Part shown: positions 23,821-34,576 of the stretch, piece by piece
How the letters are laid out: every line of letters begins with the position of its first letter
How positions within the stretch are numbered: position 1 is the stretch's first letter
Assembly: GCF_038396675.1 (NCBI RefSeq)
Contig: NC_088922.1
Location: 69,891,001 to 69,955,000, forward strand
Length of the DNA stretch: 64,000 bases
Source of the DNA: Hydra vulgaris
Taxonomy: Eukaryota > Cnidaria > Hydrozoa > Anthoathecata > Hydridae
Direction of reading: 5' to 3'
The notes under the pieces: model-generated
Databases searched by the model: none
Told to the model about the DNA's origin: nothing
Seen by the model: only the letters and a program-made list of their open reading frames with translations
Position numbers and translations under genes: made by a program

Positions 23821-26260
23821 CTACAATTTTACAGTTAAAGAGGAGGATATCTTATGGAGAATTAAAAATTTGAAATTTTATTTAAATTATCATTGACAAA
23901 AATTATAAAAAGTAAATATATAAACGCATTAAATAAGTAGCTTTCATAATCTAGTATAAAACAGTATTATAGTTATAAAAGAAGATTTTGTATATTATTT
24001 AAAACTATAAACAAAAAAGTCATAAAAGTTAAATATAAATAAAACAATGAAAAGATACGAATATGCCCCATTTAACGATACCATTGTGTCTTAAAGTAAT
24101 GATATGAAAAAAATGTTTTTAGTTTTCTGTCAACATGCTTCACCATAGCTGTAGTCAATAATCTTCAAAAAAAAATAATACTGCATTTGAATCATGAATA
24201 GTCTATTAATATTTATATCTGCTATAACCAATTATATAACTTACATAAATAATGTAATAATGTTTTCCCATTCACATAAAAATGATACATATTTATGTAA
24301 AAAATAAATAAATTCACAATAATTAAGGTCCGGTAAGTTTTATTAAGTAAACAAACCAAATTAAAACCAACCGGTAGTATAATTTAAACCGGTAAATATT
24401 ATTATTTTAAAATTTTTTAATATTATTAATTTAAATTTTTGCATCAGTTATATAAAACTAAAAATATTAACATAATTAAACATAGGTTATGACTAAAAAA
24501 TTTTATGCAAAATTTTGTATTTTTTAATTTTAAATTTTGTCGCAAATGGTATACTTTTATTTAAAAATTATTAATAGAGCTGGTTCTAAAAAAAAAATTC
24601 CTGCACCCAATGGCATGGTGGGTGACTTATTTTACCAAAAACATTTTTTTTCTAAAGTATATCATGTCGGACCTCAAAAAATGTGTAATTTTATAGAGAT
24701 TTCACAAACAAAAAATATTTTCCAAATGTAACCTTCTTAAAGAAGGTATTGCTAAAAAAAAGGTCTTAAAAAGTGCTTTTCTTTTTTTTTAATTTTTGTT
24801 AAAAAATGTTAGTTTTTTTTGACAAATTATTAAAAAAAAGAAAAATTTTTAAAATAAAACTTTCTATGAAATTTTGCTACTTTTAAGATCCAAATTGATA
24901 TATTTTTGGAAAGATATTTTTGTTAATATATGGCACTCACCATGTCGTCGGGTGTTTTGGTTTTGGAACTTTTTTTTTGAATTGAACAAAATAATTGTGA
25001 TTTTCTTAATCAGTATTAAAACGTTCATTGATTTACACTACAGACCAAAAAATTATTTTTTTGTCTTTACCCTATTATACACGATCAACGGACCTGCGTT
25101 GGCTGATTTTTTCTGACATTTTCAGACATTTGTGCAAACTCCAAAACTATAGTGTTTTCAGGCTTTCAAAATTTCAAAATTTCAAATGAGAATGATTAAC
25201 AAAAAGTTGCCGTAAGTGGAGCTTAAAATCAAAATTACCCCTAAGAATTTGCCCCCCTATTCCTTGTAAACTATACTTTTTATTAAAAAGTATAGTTTAT
25301 TTAAATTTAGTATAATACTATGCTAAAAAGATGTTAGCATATTGTACTAAATTTAAACTCGTTGACAGGTTTAAAGTTTTATTTAATAAACTTTTTAAAG
25401 GTTCAAAAGTTATGAACATGTAAAATAATTGGGTAAAATTTGCTTTTGAACACAATATTATTAAATAAAACTTATAATCTGTCGATAAATTTAAATTTTG
25501 TAAAAAAACATGTTAAAAAGTACTCACCGTCCTCACATTTGGGTTGGGGGAGAAAAATTTTTAAGGTATTTCTGAACTTAAGCTCAAATCATCGCAATTT
25601 TTTGCATAATATTCTCTTTTTTTTCAATTAGTTCACTTCCAAAAATGGCTGCAAGTAGTTCCTATTTAAGTTAGGAGTTAACAAAGAATACTGTTAAAGA
25701 GAAAAAAAATAGTTGACAGAAGACTTCAAAAATATAAGCTGTTTGAGTCGGGAAAACATAAAAACGGGAGAGAGTTTCATAGCACTGATGTGCAAGAAAT
25801 AAAGCTAGATGATTAAAAGTTTTTAGAGCATGAAGGATAGAGTAAAAGAATGCAATTTAGTAATACGACTAGCAAAGCAAAAATGAATTTTGGTTAAAGG
25901 AACTAGCAATGATAGCTACCTTAAGCAGCAAAGATAAAACATTTATTTAAAAGAAAAAGAAATCCACCTTTATTTTTTTTTTTTTTTATTTATTTCGCTT
26001 TACAATATTGTACAACATAAAAATTAAATATTTTCGAAAAATTCCGACTGGAGCTGGCGGAAAACATGATCTTATCATTCTGCCCCTTTGTTACAAATTT
26101 AGACAATCTTGTATATAATATAATACACATTCATAAACTTTTCATTTTTTTTTATTTTTTAAATTTTGTTTTTTACGTCAGAATAATAAAATTTTTATAA
26201 CAATGAAATCCATTCATGTTGAAAAAAAATACATAATGAAAAAAAAAAAATATATATATA
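23821..26260. other. upstream region of the CEP126-like gene, no exon recognised
   Basis: The initiator exon should lie here or beyond but I could not identify it. The stretch is AT-rich with poly-T and poly-A runs. Hairpins are at 25267..25299 (TAAACTATACTTTTT arms) and 25301..25356 (arms containing TTAAATTTAGTATAATACTA). Sequence near 25585 (AATCATCGCAATTTTTTGCA) resembles the TIR family seen at 44.9 and 50.1 kb. Confidence 0.45.
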
Positions 26261-26261
26261 T

Positions 26262-26397
<136 letters not shown>

Positions 26398-27321
26398 TAA
26401 TAATTAGCTAATGCTTTTCAATTTTAATGTTTTTGTGTAAAATACTTGCTAGAAGATTATTGCAAGATGAGATATCATTAATAAAAATAAAGAATATCAA
26501 TGGCCCTAGAGTAGATCCTTGCGGGACCGCACAAGTAACTTTTAGTATTAATATTATATTTTAAATATAATATTATATTTTTAGTATTGTCATATAATAA
26601 TGCTTGTCTTCGATTAATAAGGGAGGAGCAAAAACATTTTAAGTTGTTGTACTTTATTCCAAAATTATTAAATTTATACAGAAGAATCTCATAGTTAAAT
26701 GTGCCAAATGCTTTCGAAAGATTAAGGAATACCCCTAGAGTGTATTTATTTTTATCAAATCCATCTAAAATTTCAGTTACAAGTTTAATGAAGTGTGCGT
26801 CAAGTTTCATTTTTGAAATCCATATTGATTATTATTTAAGAAGTGATAATTGACTAGAAAGTTATAGAGTCTATTGTGCATTATGCACTCTAATATTTTT
26901 GAAAAACAAGTTAAAATAGAATTTGTTCAATAGTTAGAAGGCATAAAATCATCCCCGCTATAAAATACAGGAACAATTTTTGCTATCTTAAGCTGTTCAG
27001 AAAATATCCCGTGATTTAAAGGCATGTTGTAAACATGCCAATGGGGTGTTCAATAATATAGTAATCACTATTTATGACATTCGCGCTCATGCCATCAAGC
27101 CCTATGCTTTTGTTTGATTGTAGGAAATTAAAGATGTTTCAATGCTCATTAGGAGATATTTTAACCAGATCTTTTTTTTTTAAATACGATTCAAAACTTG
27201 TTTTTCCAGGAGTTACTTTGTCAGCAAGTTTTTTCCTAATTTAAAAAAAATTGTTAAATTTCTCTGCAATGTCTATTGGTTTGGAGGCTGCAATATCACT
27301 TTTATATATTTTTTGGTATTT

Positions 27322-27606
27322 CCCCAGCAAACATTCAATAGCGGAATTTCAGTGGATCTATATAAGTATTTTGAGCGGTCCACTGTAGCTTTGCTTGTTG
27401 GTAACTTAGTGGACCATTATTGAAAGCCGTCAAAAGTGACTAGCCCATGACTAGCCACTATTAGCATGTAGAAAAGTCATTGGCTAGACATTTATAGCGG
27501 CTGCCACTATTGGTTCACTGAGTAACCGATAAGCAAAACTCCAATGAACCGCTCAAAAATGCCTATATAGGTCCATTGCAAATGCACTAAAACAAAGTTT
27601 GCTGGG
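27322..27606. mobile_element. foldback MITE, copy 2, inserted in LINE-A
   Basis: Same element as 5109..5396: ends CCCAGCAAAC and GTTTGCTGGG, with internal TTTTGAGCGGTCCA and AATGAACCGCTCAAAAATGC. The central part GGCGGCTGCCACT-like is shared with copy 1. It separates two consecutive parts of the LINE-A linker coding region, so it jumped in after LINE-A. Confidence 0.85.
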
Positions 27607-27668
27607 TCGGGAACATTTAAGTTGTATCTTTTTTTAATTCTTGTACCCTCTTTTATTATGTTCCAAGT

Positions 27669-27800
27669 TTTATGAGTGTTACCAAGTGTCATGAGTGTTA
27701 CCAAGTCTTATGAGTGTAACCAAGTGTTATGAGTGTTACCAAGTGTTATGAGTGTAACCAAGTGTTATCAGTGCAACCAAGTGTTATGAGTGTAACCGAT
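27669..27800. repeat. 19-bp tandem repeat
   Basis: About seven copies of TTATGAGTGTAACCAAGTG with small variations, expanded inside the LINE-A coding region. Confidence 0.92.
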
Positions 27801-28700
27801 ATTATTTTCTAACAAATTGCAAAAGTAATTTTTTTTTTAATTGTTTTTATTTTGAAGTTTCAAATAAATTTTTATATTGTTCATATATTTTTTCATTTTT
27901 ATAGGTTTTCAGTTTTTCTTTTTTTTCAGAAACTTTTCATAGAGTTTTTGTTTTTTTATAGAAGATTTGATAAGACTGACCATTAGTCATCCAATGACTT
28001 TGTAAGCTTTTGAGCTTAGTTTTTCTTTCAATCTTTGAAAACGCTGTTTCGTACAATCATAAGAATGTGTGTTTAAAGAGATCGTAAGCCGTATTTTTGT
28101 TTTTGCAATTCTCAATCTGATCCCAGTTTTCTTTTAATAAGCCGCTTCGAAACTTTGTTATATTTATTCCATTTATTTGTCTTTTAATAACAGTTATTAT
28201 TTCTTTTTCTTTTTTATTGTTAACAAGGTTAAGCAAAAAAAGGTTGGAAAGTGGTCACTTATGTTAGATCCTAATATTCCGCTTTGAATGTTGTACTTTA
28301 TGGGATTGTTTGCAAAGATTTTATCGATAAGGATTACGTTCTGTCCAGTTACACATGTTGCCTTATTAATGGTATAACGTTGTACTGAACGAGGTTATTT
28401 AGAAAGCGTTCGGTATTATTATTTTTAAAATTTTCAGATTAAAATCTCCCATTATGTATATTTGCTTGTGTTTAGTTAGTTTTATATATAAAACTAATCT
28501 ATTATATATAATTGATTGAAAGAATTTCAAAAGATTTTATGTTGCCACCAGGTGGTTTATATAGTGAAGTTATATACGCGTTTGTTTCATCTTGGTTTAT
28601 TACAGCTTACAGCAATGGGACAGAGAGTTAGGCTTGGGAGCTAAATTCAACTACATTTGCAATACGTTATTGAACCTTGTCTAGTAGAGAAAGAGCTTCA

Positions 28701-29985
28701 TTAAAACAACAAGCAAAAATATAACAACAGCATTCCATTGCTGTTGTCATATGGGCTAGCTCTGCCAATAATGCTTTTTTCGGGGCAGGAACAAACAAAA
28801 GATTTGTTGTGGTAGAGAATGAAAAAAAAGGAAATTGCAAACACGAAAAAAAGAGGTAAGCTTTGGAAATCCTATTTTTTAAAAAGGTTATATATATAGT
28901 TTTATTAGGGGTCAGTAATGAATGATAATCCGAGAAAACGTAAAGTAGAAGACTAAGTAAGAGTGTTGCAATTCATCAATATAGGAATATCAACAATATT
29001 GCGATAATTGCTTGAATAACTGAGTTTTGTTTGCAGTAAATAACTGTGTTTTGTTTGAGTTGAAATTTTCAAGCCACTACAAGCCTTTAGCTTTTATAGA
29101 AGAGAGATCAGATTCAAGATCTTTTTATGTAATCAAAAAATGATGACTTCATTCTGTCAGTCTAAAAATTGATGACTTCATTCTATCAGACAATCAGTCT
29201 GTTGTAAGCAATCAAAAGTTGATGACATTTTTTCAAGACTGTAGTATGTAGTTGTGACTTTATTAAACAAACTTTAAATGAAAGATTGTAAGAAAGATCA
29301 TTTGTATAAATGAGGAACAATACATTAAAACGATTAAATGATTAAAATGATACACACTAATTATTTTTAAAATGTATGCTAAATGTTTGTTTATTTAAGT
29401 TGAAACAGTTACTAAATACTTATCAGTAACTAAATCAAACAGTAACTAAATCACTTGGAGAGGGAATCTATTTATTTTTCCCCATACTCAACCAAGTATC
29501 ACTTGTTTCCAAAATATGAAAACGATCATGTGATTAGCCTGCAATTAATTCTTCTCATAATACTTTGTAAAAATTGTTTTCTTTTAATAACCGATATTTT
29601 ATTATTATTTTAAAAAGTAGTGGTCCGAAATTCCATTTTCTCAATCGTTTTTGCGATTTCTGCTAATTTATAAACAAATATATCTGTTGGAGATGCCATA
29701 GATTAAGTAAATGGTATTAACCATTTCCGAATTTGAAACTTTGAGCCCTAGATTGATATCATAAATTACTTCATTTGGGTTTTATATCCCATTATTCTAG
29801 ATCTCACGTCAACTTCAAAGTTTTTGTCAAGAATTCCAAAATTACATTTTATTTATAAAACACGTACACTTTTTTTAAAAACTAGACATAAAGCGCTTCA
29901 GGCCCGCACAGAACTTTTTTGGTGCCTGGGGTCAATTTAAGGTCGGTGCTCCAAATTTAACCTTCCTAGATATATTGAATTAAGC
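28701..29985. other. no gene seen
   Basis: AT-rich sequence without supported coding frames. Small repeats of AATTGATGACTTCATTCT-like units lie at 29135..29230. A GC-richer block at 29897..29950 (GGCCCGCACAGAAC, GGTGCCTGGGGTC) resembles a hAT terminus next to the hAT remnant that follows. Confidence 0.4.
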
Positions 29986-30345
29986 ATGAACTTTACTGTT
30001 TATCATCGTGATGTCTTTTTTAGAAGAAAATTTTGACTGAAGACTTTTCTCACAGATTCTTCCGAAAATTACTTGATTGCTAGAGAACATCTAAATGACA
30101 GATTTCTTTAATCAACTTCTCTGTTTTTTTTACATCATTCATCTACAGATTTGCCAGCGCTTTGCATTTTTCTTTCTGATTAAGTGTTTTTTCATCACTA
30201 AAAGGCAACGAACACCAACAAATGAATGAAAAAATGTCCGTTGTCTTTTGAGCTATTTCCATCCTAATTCTTATCTGTTGGAATAGCGTGTCAAGAGCCA
30301 CATTAAATACGTTCACCCTAAAATCCTTTGATTTATCTTAGTAGA
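29986..30345 (-). pseudogene. hAT transposase fragment (ZMYM1-like)
   Basis: The - strand reads DFRVNVFNVALDTLFQQIRI, then FSFICWCSLPFSDEK and, after a stop, VKKTEKLIKEICHLDVL. The same order occurs in the hAT element at 37.0..39.6 kb (NFEVNIFNVILDHIILQIQS, then EEICHFERL). It is the region before the C-terminal dimerisation domain. Only this part survives. Confidence 0.7.
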
Positions 30346-30401
30346 AGGGGGCTGTGTTCCTTGACTTGCCATGAATTGTTTTCTTTTTCCTTTTTGTGAA
30401 A

Positions 30402-30440
30402 AAAGTTTAGGTAAAGCCCCCTGGGCTTTACCTAAACTTT
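30402..30440. repeat. 18-bp-arm perfect hairpin
   Basis: AAAGTTTAGGTAAAGCCC, a 3 bp spacer, then its exact reverse complement, between the hAT fragment and the integrase-like fragment. Confidence 0.9.
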
Positions 30441-30539
30441 CTTCACAAATTTGAATTTATTAGTAATCTCCTTACATCAATCATACGAACCCTTATCGTA
30501 GTCAATTCCTCTCACTCTCATTTTGTTTTGATATAATTT

Positions 30540-30720
30540 GTTTGTAGGTACAGTAGAAGATTTACATCTATCTTTTGGACTGACGTTGTACCAACAAACT
30601 GCCTCGAGTATGCTGCACGGAACTCACTTTTGACAGTTTGATAATATTGCTCTGCAATACCGTTTTCTGATGGTACGTAGACACACCTGAAGCAAAGTTT
30701 AACGTTCTACTTATTCATAA
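30540..30720 (-). pseudogene. possible Gypsy-type integrase fragment
   Basis: One - strand frame is open and reads VYVPSENGIAEQYYQTVKSE and then GTTSVQKIDVNLLLYLQ. This resembles the integrase catalytic-core region that carries the final catalytic Glu (SNGxAER-type) and the following segment of Ty3/Gypsy elements. No other part of the element is recognisable next to it. Its strand matches the gag/protease remnant at 40.8..42.35 kb. Confidence 0.4.
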
Positions 30721-30729
30721 ATTGAGAAA

Positions 30730-30812
30730 ACGAAGTGCGTTGGAATGTATCGAAGTGCGTTGGAATGTATCGAAGTGCGTTGGAATTTATCAAAGTGCGT
30801 TAGAATGTATCA
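30730..30812. repeat. 20-bp tandem repeat
   Basis: Four copies of GAAGTGCGTTGGAATGTATC, degenerating rightward. Two + strand frames of about 90-104 codons are produced by this array and are not genes. Confidence 0.9.
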
Positions 30813-31654
30813 TTGTCCGTCAAATCTGTATCACTGTCAGAATTTTTTCTTACAGTTATACATTTCTCAACCACTTGTTTTACTACTTCTTTGCTTTCTG
30901 GTGGGTCAATTTTCAGGCAAAGTACAATCTTTTTTTTACACCATTATGTCTTGTGAATTTATTAACATTGCAAAGATTGCGAAGTTCTTATTATCTCACT
31001 TGCTGCAATTTTAGAAGGTTTATCATCCATTTTTAACCAACTGTCAAACACTCTACTAAGAGCATCGGTTAAGTTAAACTCCGAGACCACGCTTGATATC
31101 TACTCTTAGTTGAAATGATTTAAATTACTGATTCTTCCACTATATTCGCAATAGTCTGAAGTCTTATTTTTATCAACATTTTGTTTGAAGCCATTGTCCT
31201 TAATCTGAATTTTTTTTTGCTTTCATGTTTTGCCGTATAAGTGTTTAATTAACATTTCAATATAAATACAGATGACCGGAGCACAAAGAAGGCACAATTT
31301 ATCTCCAAGCCCCAAGAATTGATTCCGTAAAAGATAAATAGTTAGTAAGTCATATGTAGTTATTACCAATATACATAAAGTAAGAATTTTTTTTTGAAAA
31401 AAACCAAAAAGTTATGAGGCAAAAAGTAAAGAGGATAAGAAAAAAAAAATTAATAAGTTTGAGGCTATGAAAATATTAAAAATTTTAAACATTTTTACTT
31501 AATTACACCATTTTTAAAATGTAGCAAACAATATATATTAAATTTCATTTAAAATAAAGAAATAAATTGAAAAAAAAAAAAAAAGTGAAATAACGAAATC
31601 GATTAAAAAAAGTAATAAACAAATATATAAAAATAAGTTGGTACAACATATAGC

Positions 31655-32033
31655 TTGCAATAATAACATATAACTCGCAATAATTTGTACGTTATAACAC
31701 TCGCAATAATTTGTACGTTATAACACTCGCAATAATTTGTACGTTATAACACTCGCAATAATTTGTACGTTATAACACTCGCAATAATTTGTACGTTATA
31801 ACACTCGCAATAATTTGTACGTTATAACACTCGCAATAATTTGTACGTTATAACACTCGCAATAATTTGTACGTTATAACACTCGCAATAATTTATACGT
31901 TATAACACTCGCAATAATTTGTACGTTATAACACTCGCAATAATTTATACGTTATAACACTCGCAATAATTTGTACGTTATAACACTCGCAATAATTTAT
32001 ACGTTATAACACTCGCAATAATTTGTTATAACA
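31655..32033. repeat. 26-bp satellite-like array with alternating variants
   Basis: About 14 copies of a 26 bp unit (TTGTACGTTATAACACTCGC plus AATAAT). Copies 1-8 carry GTACG. From copy 8 on, GTACG and ATACG alternate strictly, which gives a 52 bp higher-order unit. The array ends in a truncated copy. Confidence 0.96.
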
Positions 32034-32085
32034 CCTTTGAAAAATTAAAATAAAAAGTTACAATATAAAAAAAATAATAAAATAT

Positions 32086-32117
32086 CGATGAGTTTAATAT
32101 ATGTATTAAACTCATCG
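32086..32117. repeat. hairpin
   Basis: CGATGAGTTTAATA, 4 bp, then its exact reverse complement. Confidence 0.85.
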
Positions 32118-32375
32118 AAACAACGCATTATTGCCGCTACTCAGAGAGTGAGAAGTTCCAGCCGTTTCGCATAATGATTTGAAAATGCAAGTTTTATATA
32201 TTAATGTGTTCTAACAATTAAAATTTTTAATAGTATTTGTTTTTAAAATTAAACTTTACACTTGTTTGTTTGAAAATAAAATTTTAAATAAATACTTATT
32301 TCTTGAGTGAATAAATACAAAATCAGAAAATATTTTTTAAATAAAAATTTATTATTTACAAAAAATTTTTTTTAA

Positions 32376-32443
32376 TTTTTTGGGCCCCTTCTACACCGAG
32401 GCCCCTAGGCACTTGCCTAGTGTGCCTAGTGGGTAATCCACAA
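32376..32443. mobile_element. DNA-transposon terminus (hAT-like) abutting a TA array
   Basis: A GC-rich block with GGCCCCTAGGCACTTGCCTA and GTGCCTAGTGGGTAATCCAC runs directly into (TA)n. Its composition is unlike the flanks and like hAT ends. The partner end was not established; the block at 29897..29950 is a weak candidate. Confidence 0.4.
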
Positions 32444-32636
<193 letters not shown>

Positions 32637-33270
32637 TTTATTTATTTATTAAAAACATTAAATTCATTGAGAGTTTCAAGAGTTTTAAGTTTATTAGAAA
32701 GAATTCCATACTTTTGGCCTTCTAATAGATACTGAAATCTCAGTTGCGTCAAAAAAAGCGTTTGAACTAAATATATGTGTTGTTTGAGTAAATCTATGGT
32801 TATTTCTTATCAATAACGAATTAAAAATGTTATGTGTTATTTTTGCATTAACTTTGAACATAAAAATTAAAAGATGATACAAAAGATGTAAATGTTTAGT
32901 TGGTAGACATTGAGTATATTCAGCTTTACAAATAGTTCTTTGAAGTGTGTAAAACGGCCTAAATTAGATAATATTTTAACTGCATGTTTTTATTTATTAA
33001 AGAGTTTTTTAATTTTTTATTTATTTGTGCTACGCCAAGGTATGTTTGCATAATCTAGACAACAATGAATAAAGGAGAAATATTGTAATTTTGAACAAAT
33101 TTGAATTAATAAAGGTTTTGCTTTATAAAGTAGGATATATTTCTTGAGATTTTACCTTCAAGATAATGTATATGATCTATCCAAGCCACATCTTTGCCAA
33201 GGAAATCTTACGCTTGAGAAACGCTTAGAAATTTTAATAAGTGCTCTCTTTTTATAGCTTCACCGCCAAT

Positions 33271-33313
33271 ACCTTCAGATACTTGAGATAAGGTATCTCA
33301 AGTATCTGAAGGT
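33271..33313. repeat. 20-bp-arm perfect hairpin in LINE-B
   Basis: ACCTTCAGATACTTGAGATA, 3 bp, then its exact reverse complement. Part of the same sequence recurs at 33665..33685. Confidence 0.9.
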
Positions 33314-33323
33314 ATCTCAAGGA

Positions 33324-33411
33324 CTTGCAATGTTATTTTTAAAAATTTATAAACCACCATTCCGAATCTTGCAATGTTATTTTTAAAAATTTATAAACCA
33401 CCATTCCGAAT
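33324..33411. repeat. 44-bp tandem duplication
   Basis: Two adjacent copies of a 44 bp unit beginning CTTGCAATGTTATTTTTAAA, within LINE-B. Confidence 0.9.
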
Positions 33412-34022
33412 CTTTAACAATCTTTTTTTCTAAATCTGAATAAGAAAAAAAAAAAAAAAATGTAAATTACAATTAATAAGCAATAAAAAATGTTGATTAG
33501 GCATAGTATTAATGATGCAAAAAAGACCCTTTGTACTCCTACCCCTTTCCCTTTCCCTTTCCATTTAATTAATATATGAAAATAAATTTTAATGAAGGAA
33601 TCTTTAGTAAAAGGCATTAACTTCAAATTAAAATTTCAGAAAAGAAAAATAACATTGCAAGCCAAGGTATCTCAAGTATCTGAAGCTTTAAGGGGATTTT
33701 ATTGAGTTCATGAAAGCGATGGAGAAATGTATACTTTCTTGTAGTTAAATTAATTGGTAATTAATTTGCATTAAACCATTCTGTTTTAAGAGTTCCATGT
33801 TAACTGAATTAAATAACATTTTTATATCATGACGAGTATGAAACAAATTTGTATCATTAGCATACAAAATAACGTCTAGTAAATTACAAGATTTGCTCAA
33901 ATCATTAATATAAACTAAAAATAAGAGTGGTTCTATAACTGACCTTTAGGGAACCACGCAGGTTATATTCATACTATTAGTTTCTCCGCTGCCAAAAGAA
34001 ATGTTTTGTTTTCTATTTGACA

Positions 34023-34030
34023 AATAGCTT
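34023..34030. other. target-site duplication of the hAT, left copy
   Basis: AATAGCTT, identical to 39761..39768. Removing one copy together with the element rejoins LINE-B codons as WFQSYLSNRKQ. Confidence 0.92.
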
Positions 34031-34576
34031 CAGGGCCGCCGAGAGGGGGGGGGGTGCAAAGGGACAGTTTGTCTCGGGCGGCAGATGTCGATGGGGCGCC
34101 ATATGCCGAAGTAAAATAAAAATAGTTTTTTAAATCTTAAAATGCCATAATTGAAATGTATATATTACTCGCGTTATATCATTATTTTTAATTCCTCGAA
34201 AAAAATTTAAAATACGAACTTATCATTGATTTCGTACTCTATACGCTTTTAAATTAAAAATGTCCCTTCAGGTTTTTTTATTCATCAGACTAAAGTAAAA
34301 AAAAACGTAAACGTTGGTAATTAGCAATAACAAGCTGTGAATACAATTTAGAAATAATTCTATTCAGAATTTAGAAAGTAATAGTGAATATTTTTCAACT
34401 CTTTACGATCAACTTATTTATGGTAATTCATGTTTAAGATTTATATTTAACTATTGAAATATTGATTTATGACATTAGCTTTTTGAGATTGAGTTTATAA
34501 TTTTTTGATGAGCTTGCGTAGTTGACTATGCTATTGTTCTATTGATGCTTACGGTTATTTACAGTAACTGTTAATA

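Larger units (their letters stand above)
26400..28700 (-). pseudogene. decayed non-LTR retrotransposon (CR1/jockey-type), LINE-A
   Basis: Read from right to left, the remnants follow the order of a LINE ORF2. Endonuclease pieces come first, including an IYIMGDFNLKIL motif near 28450, then linker (HKTWNIIKEGTRIKKRYN near 27640) and reverse transcriptase: GLDGMSANVIN, QLKIAKIVPVF, LGVFLNLSKAFGTFNYEILL and PQGSTLGPL. It stops at the (CA)n array before the catalytic aspartate pair (FADD-type) motif would be reached. There are numerous stops and frameshifts. It is interrupted by a MITE (27322..27606) and by a 19 bp tandem repeat (27669..27800). Similarity to LINE-D and LINE-E in this window supports the family call. 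Confidence 0.85.
32640..34030 (-). pseudogene. decayed LINE-B, 3' part of the reverse transcriptase ORF
   Basis: On the - strand from 34022 downward: SYLSNRKQ, a degraded GSL..TTLIFSLYINDL stretch, DVILYANDTNLFHTRHD (the YADD catalytic motif changed to YAND), then AWIDHIHYLEGKISRNISYF and the C-terminal PKVWNSF. Foreign material is embedded: a 44 bp tandem duplication (33324..33411) and a 20 bp-arm hairpin (33271..33313). It joins the 5' part at 39761..40340 across the inserted hAT element. Confidence 0.85.

Noticed and set aside
24537..25116. + strand frames of 64-80 codons
   Set aside because: AT-rich, no motif, no exon borders; likely chance or old repeat.
30722..31036. Two + strand frames of 89-104 codons
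   Set aside because: They start in the 20 bp tandem repeat and have no family resemblance; the opposite strand carries an integrase-like remnant just to the left.
31655..32033. CRISPR-like array
   Set aside because: Units are contiguous 26-mers without unique spacers, in a eukaryotic context; it is a tandem satellite.
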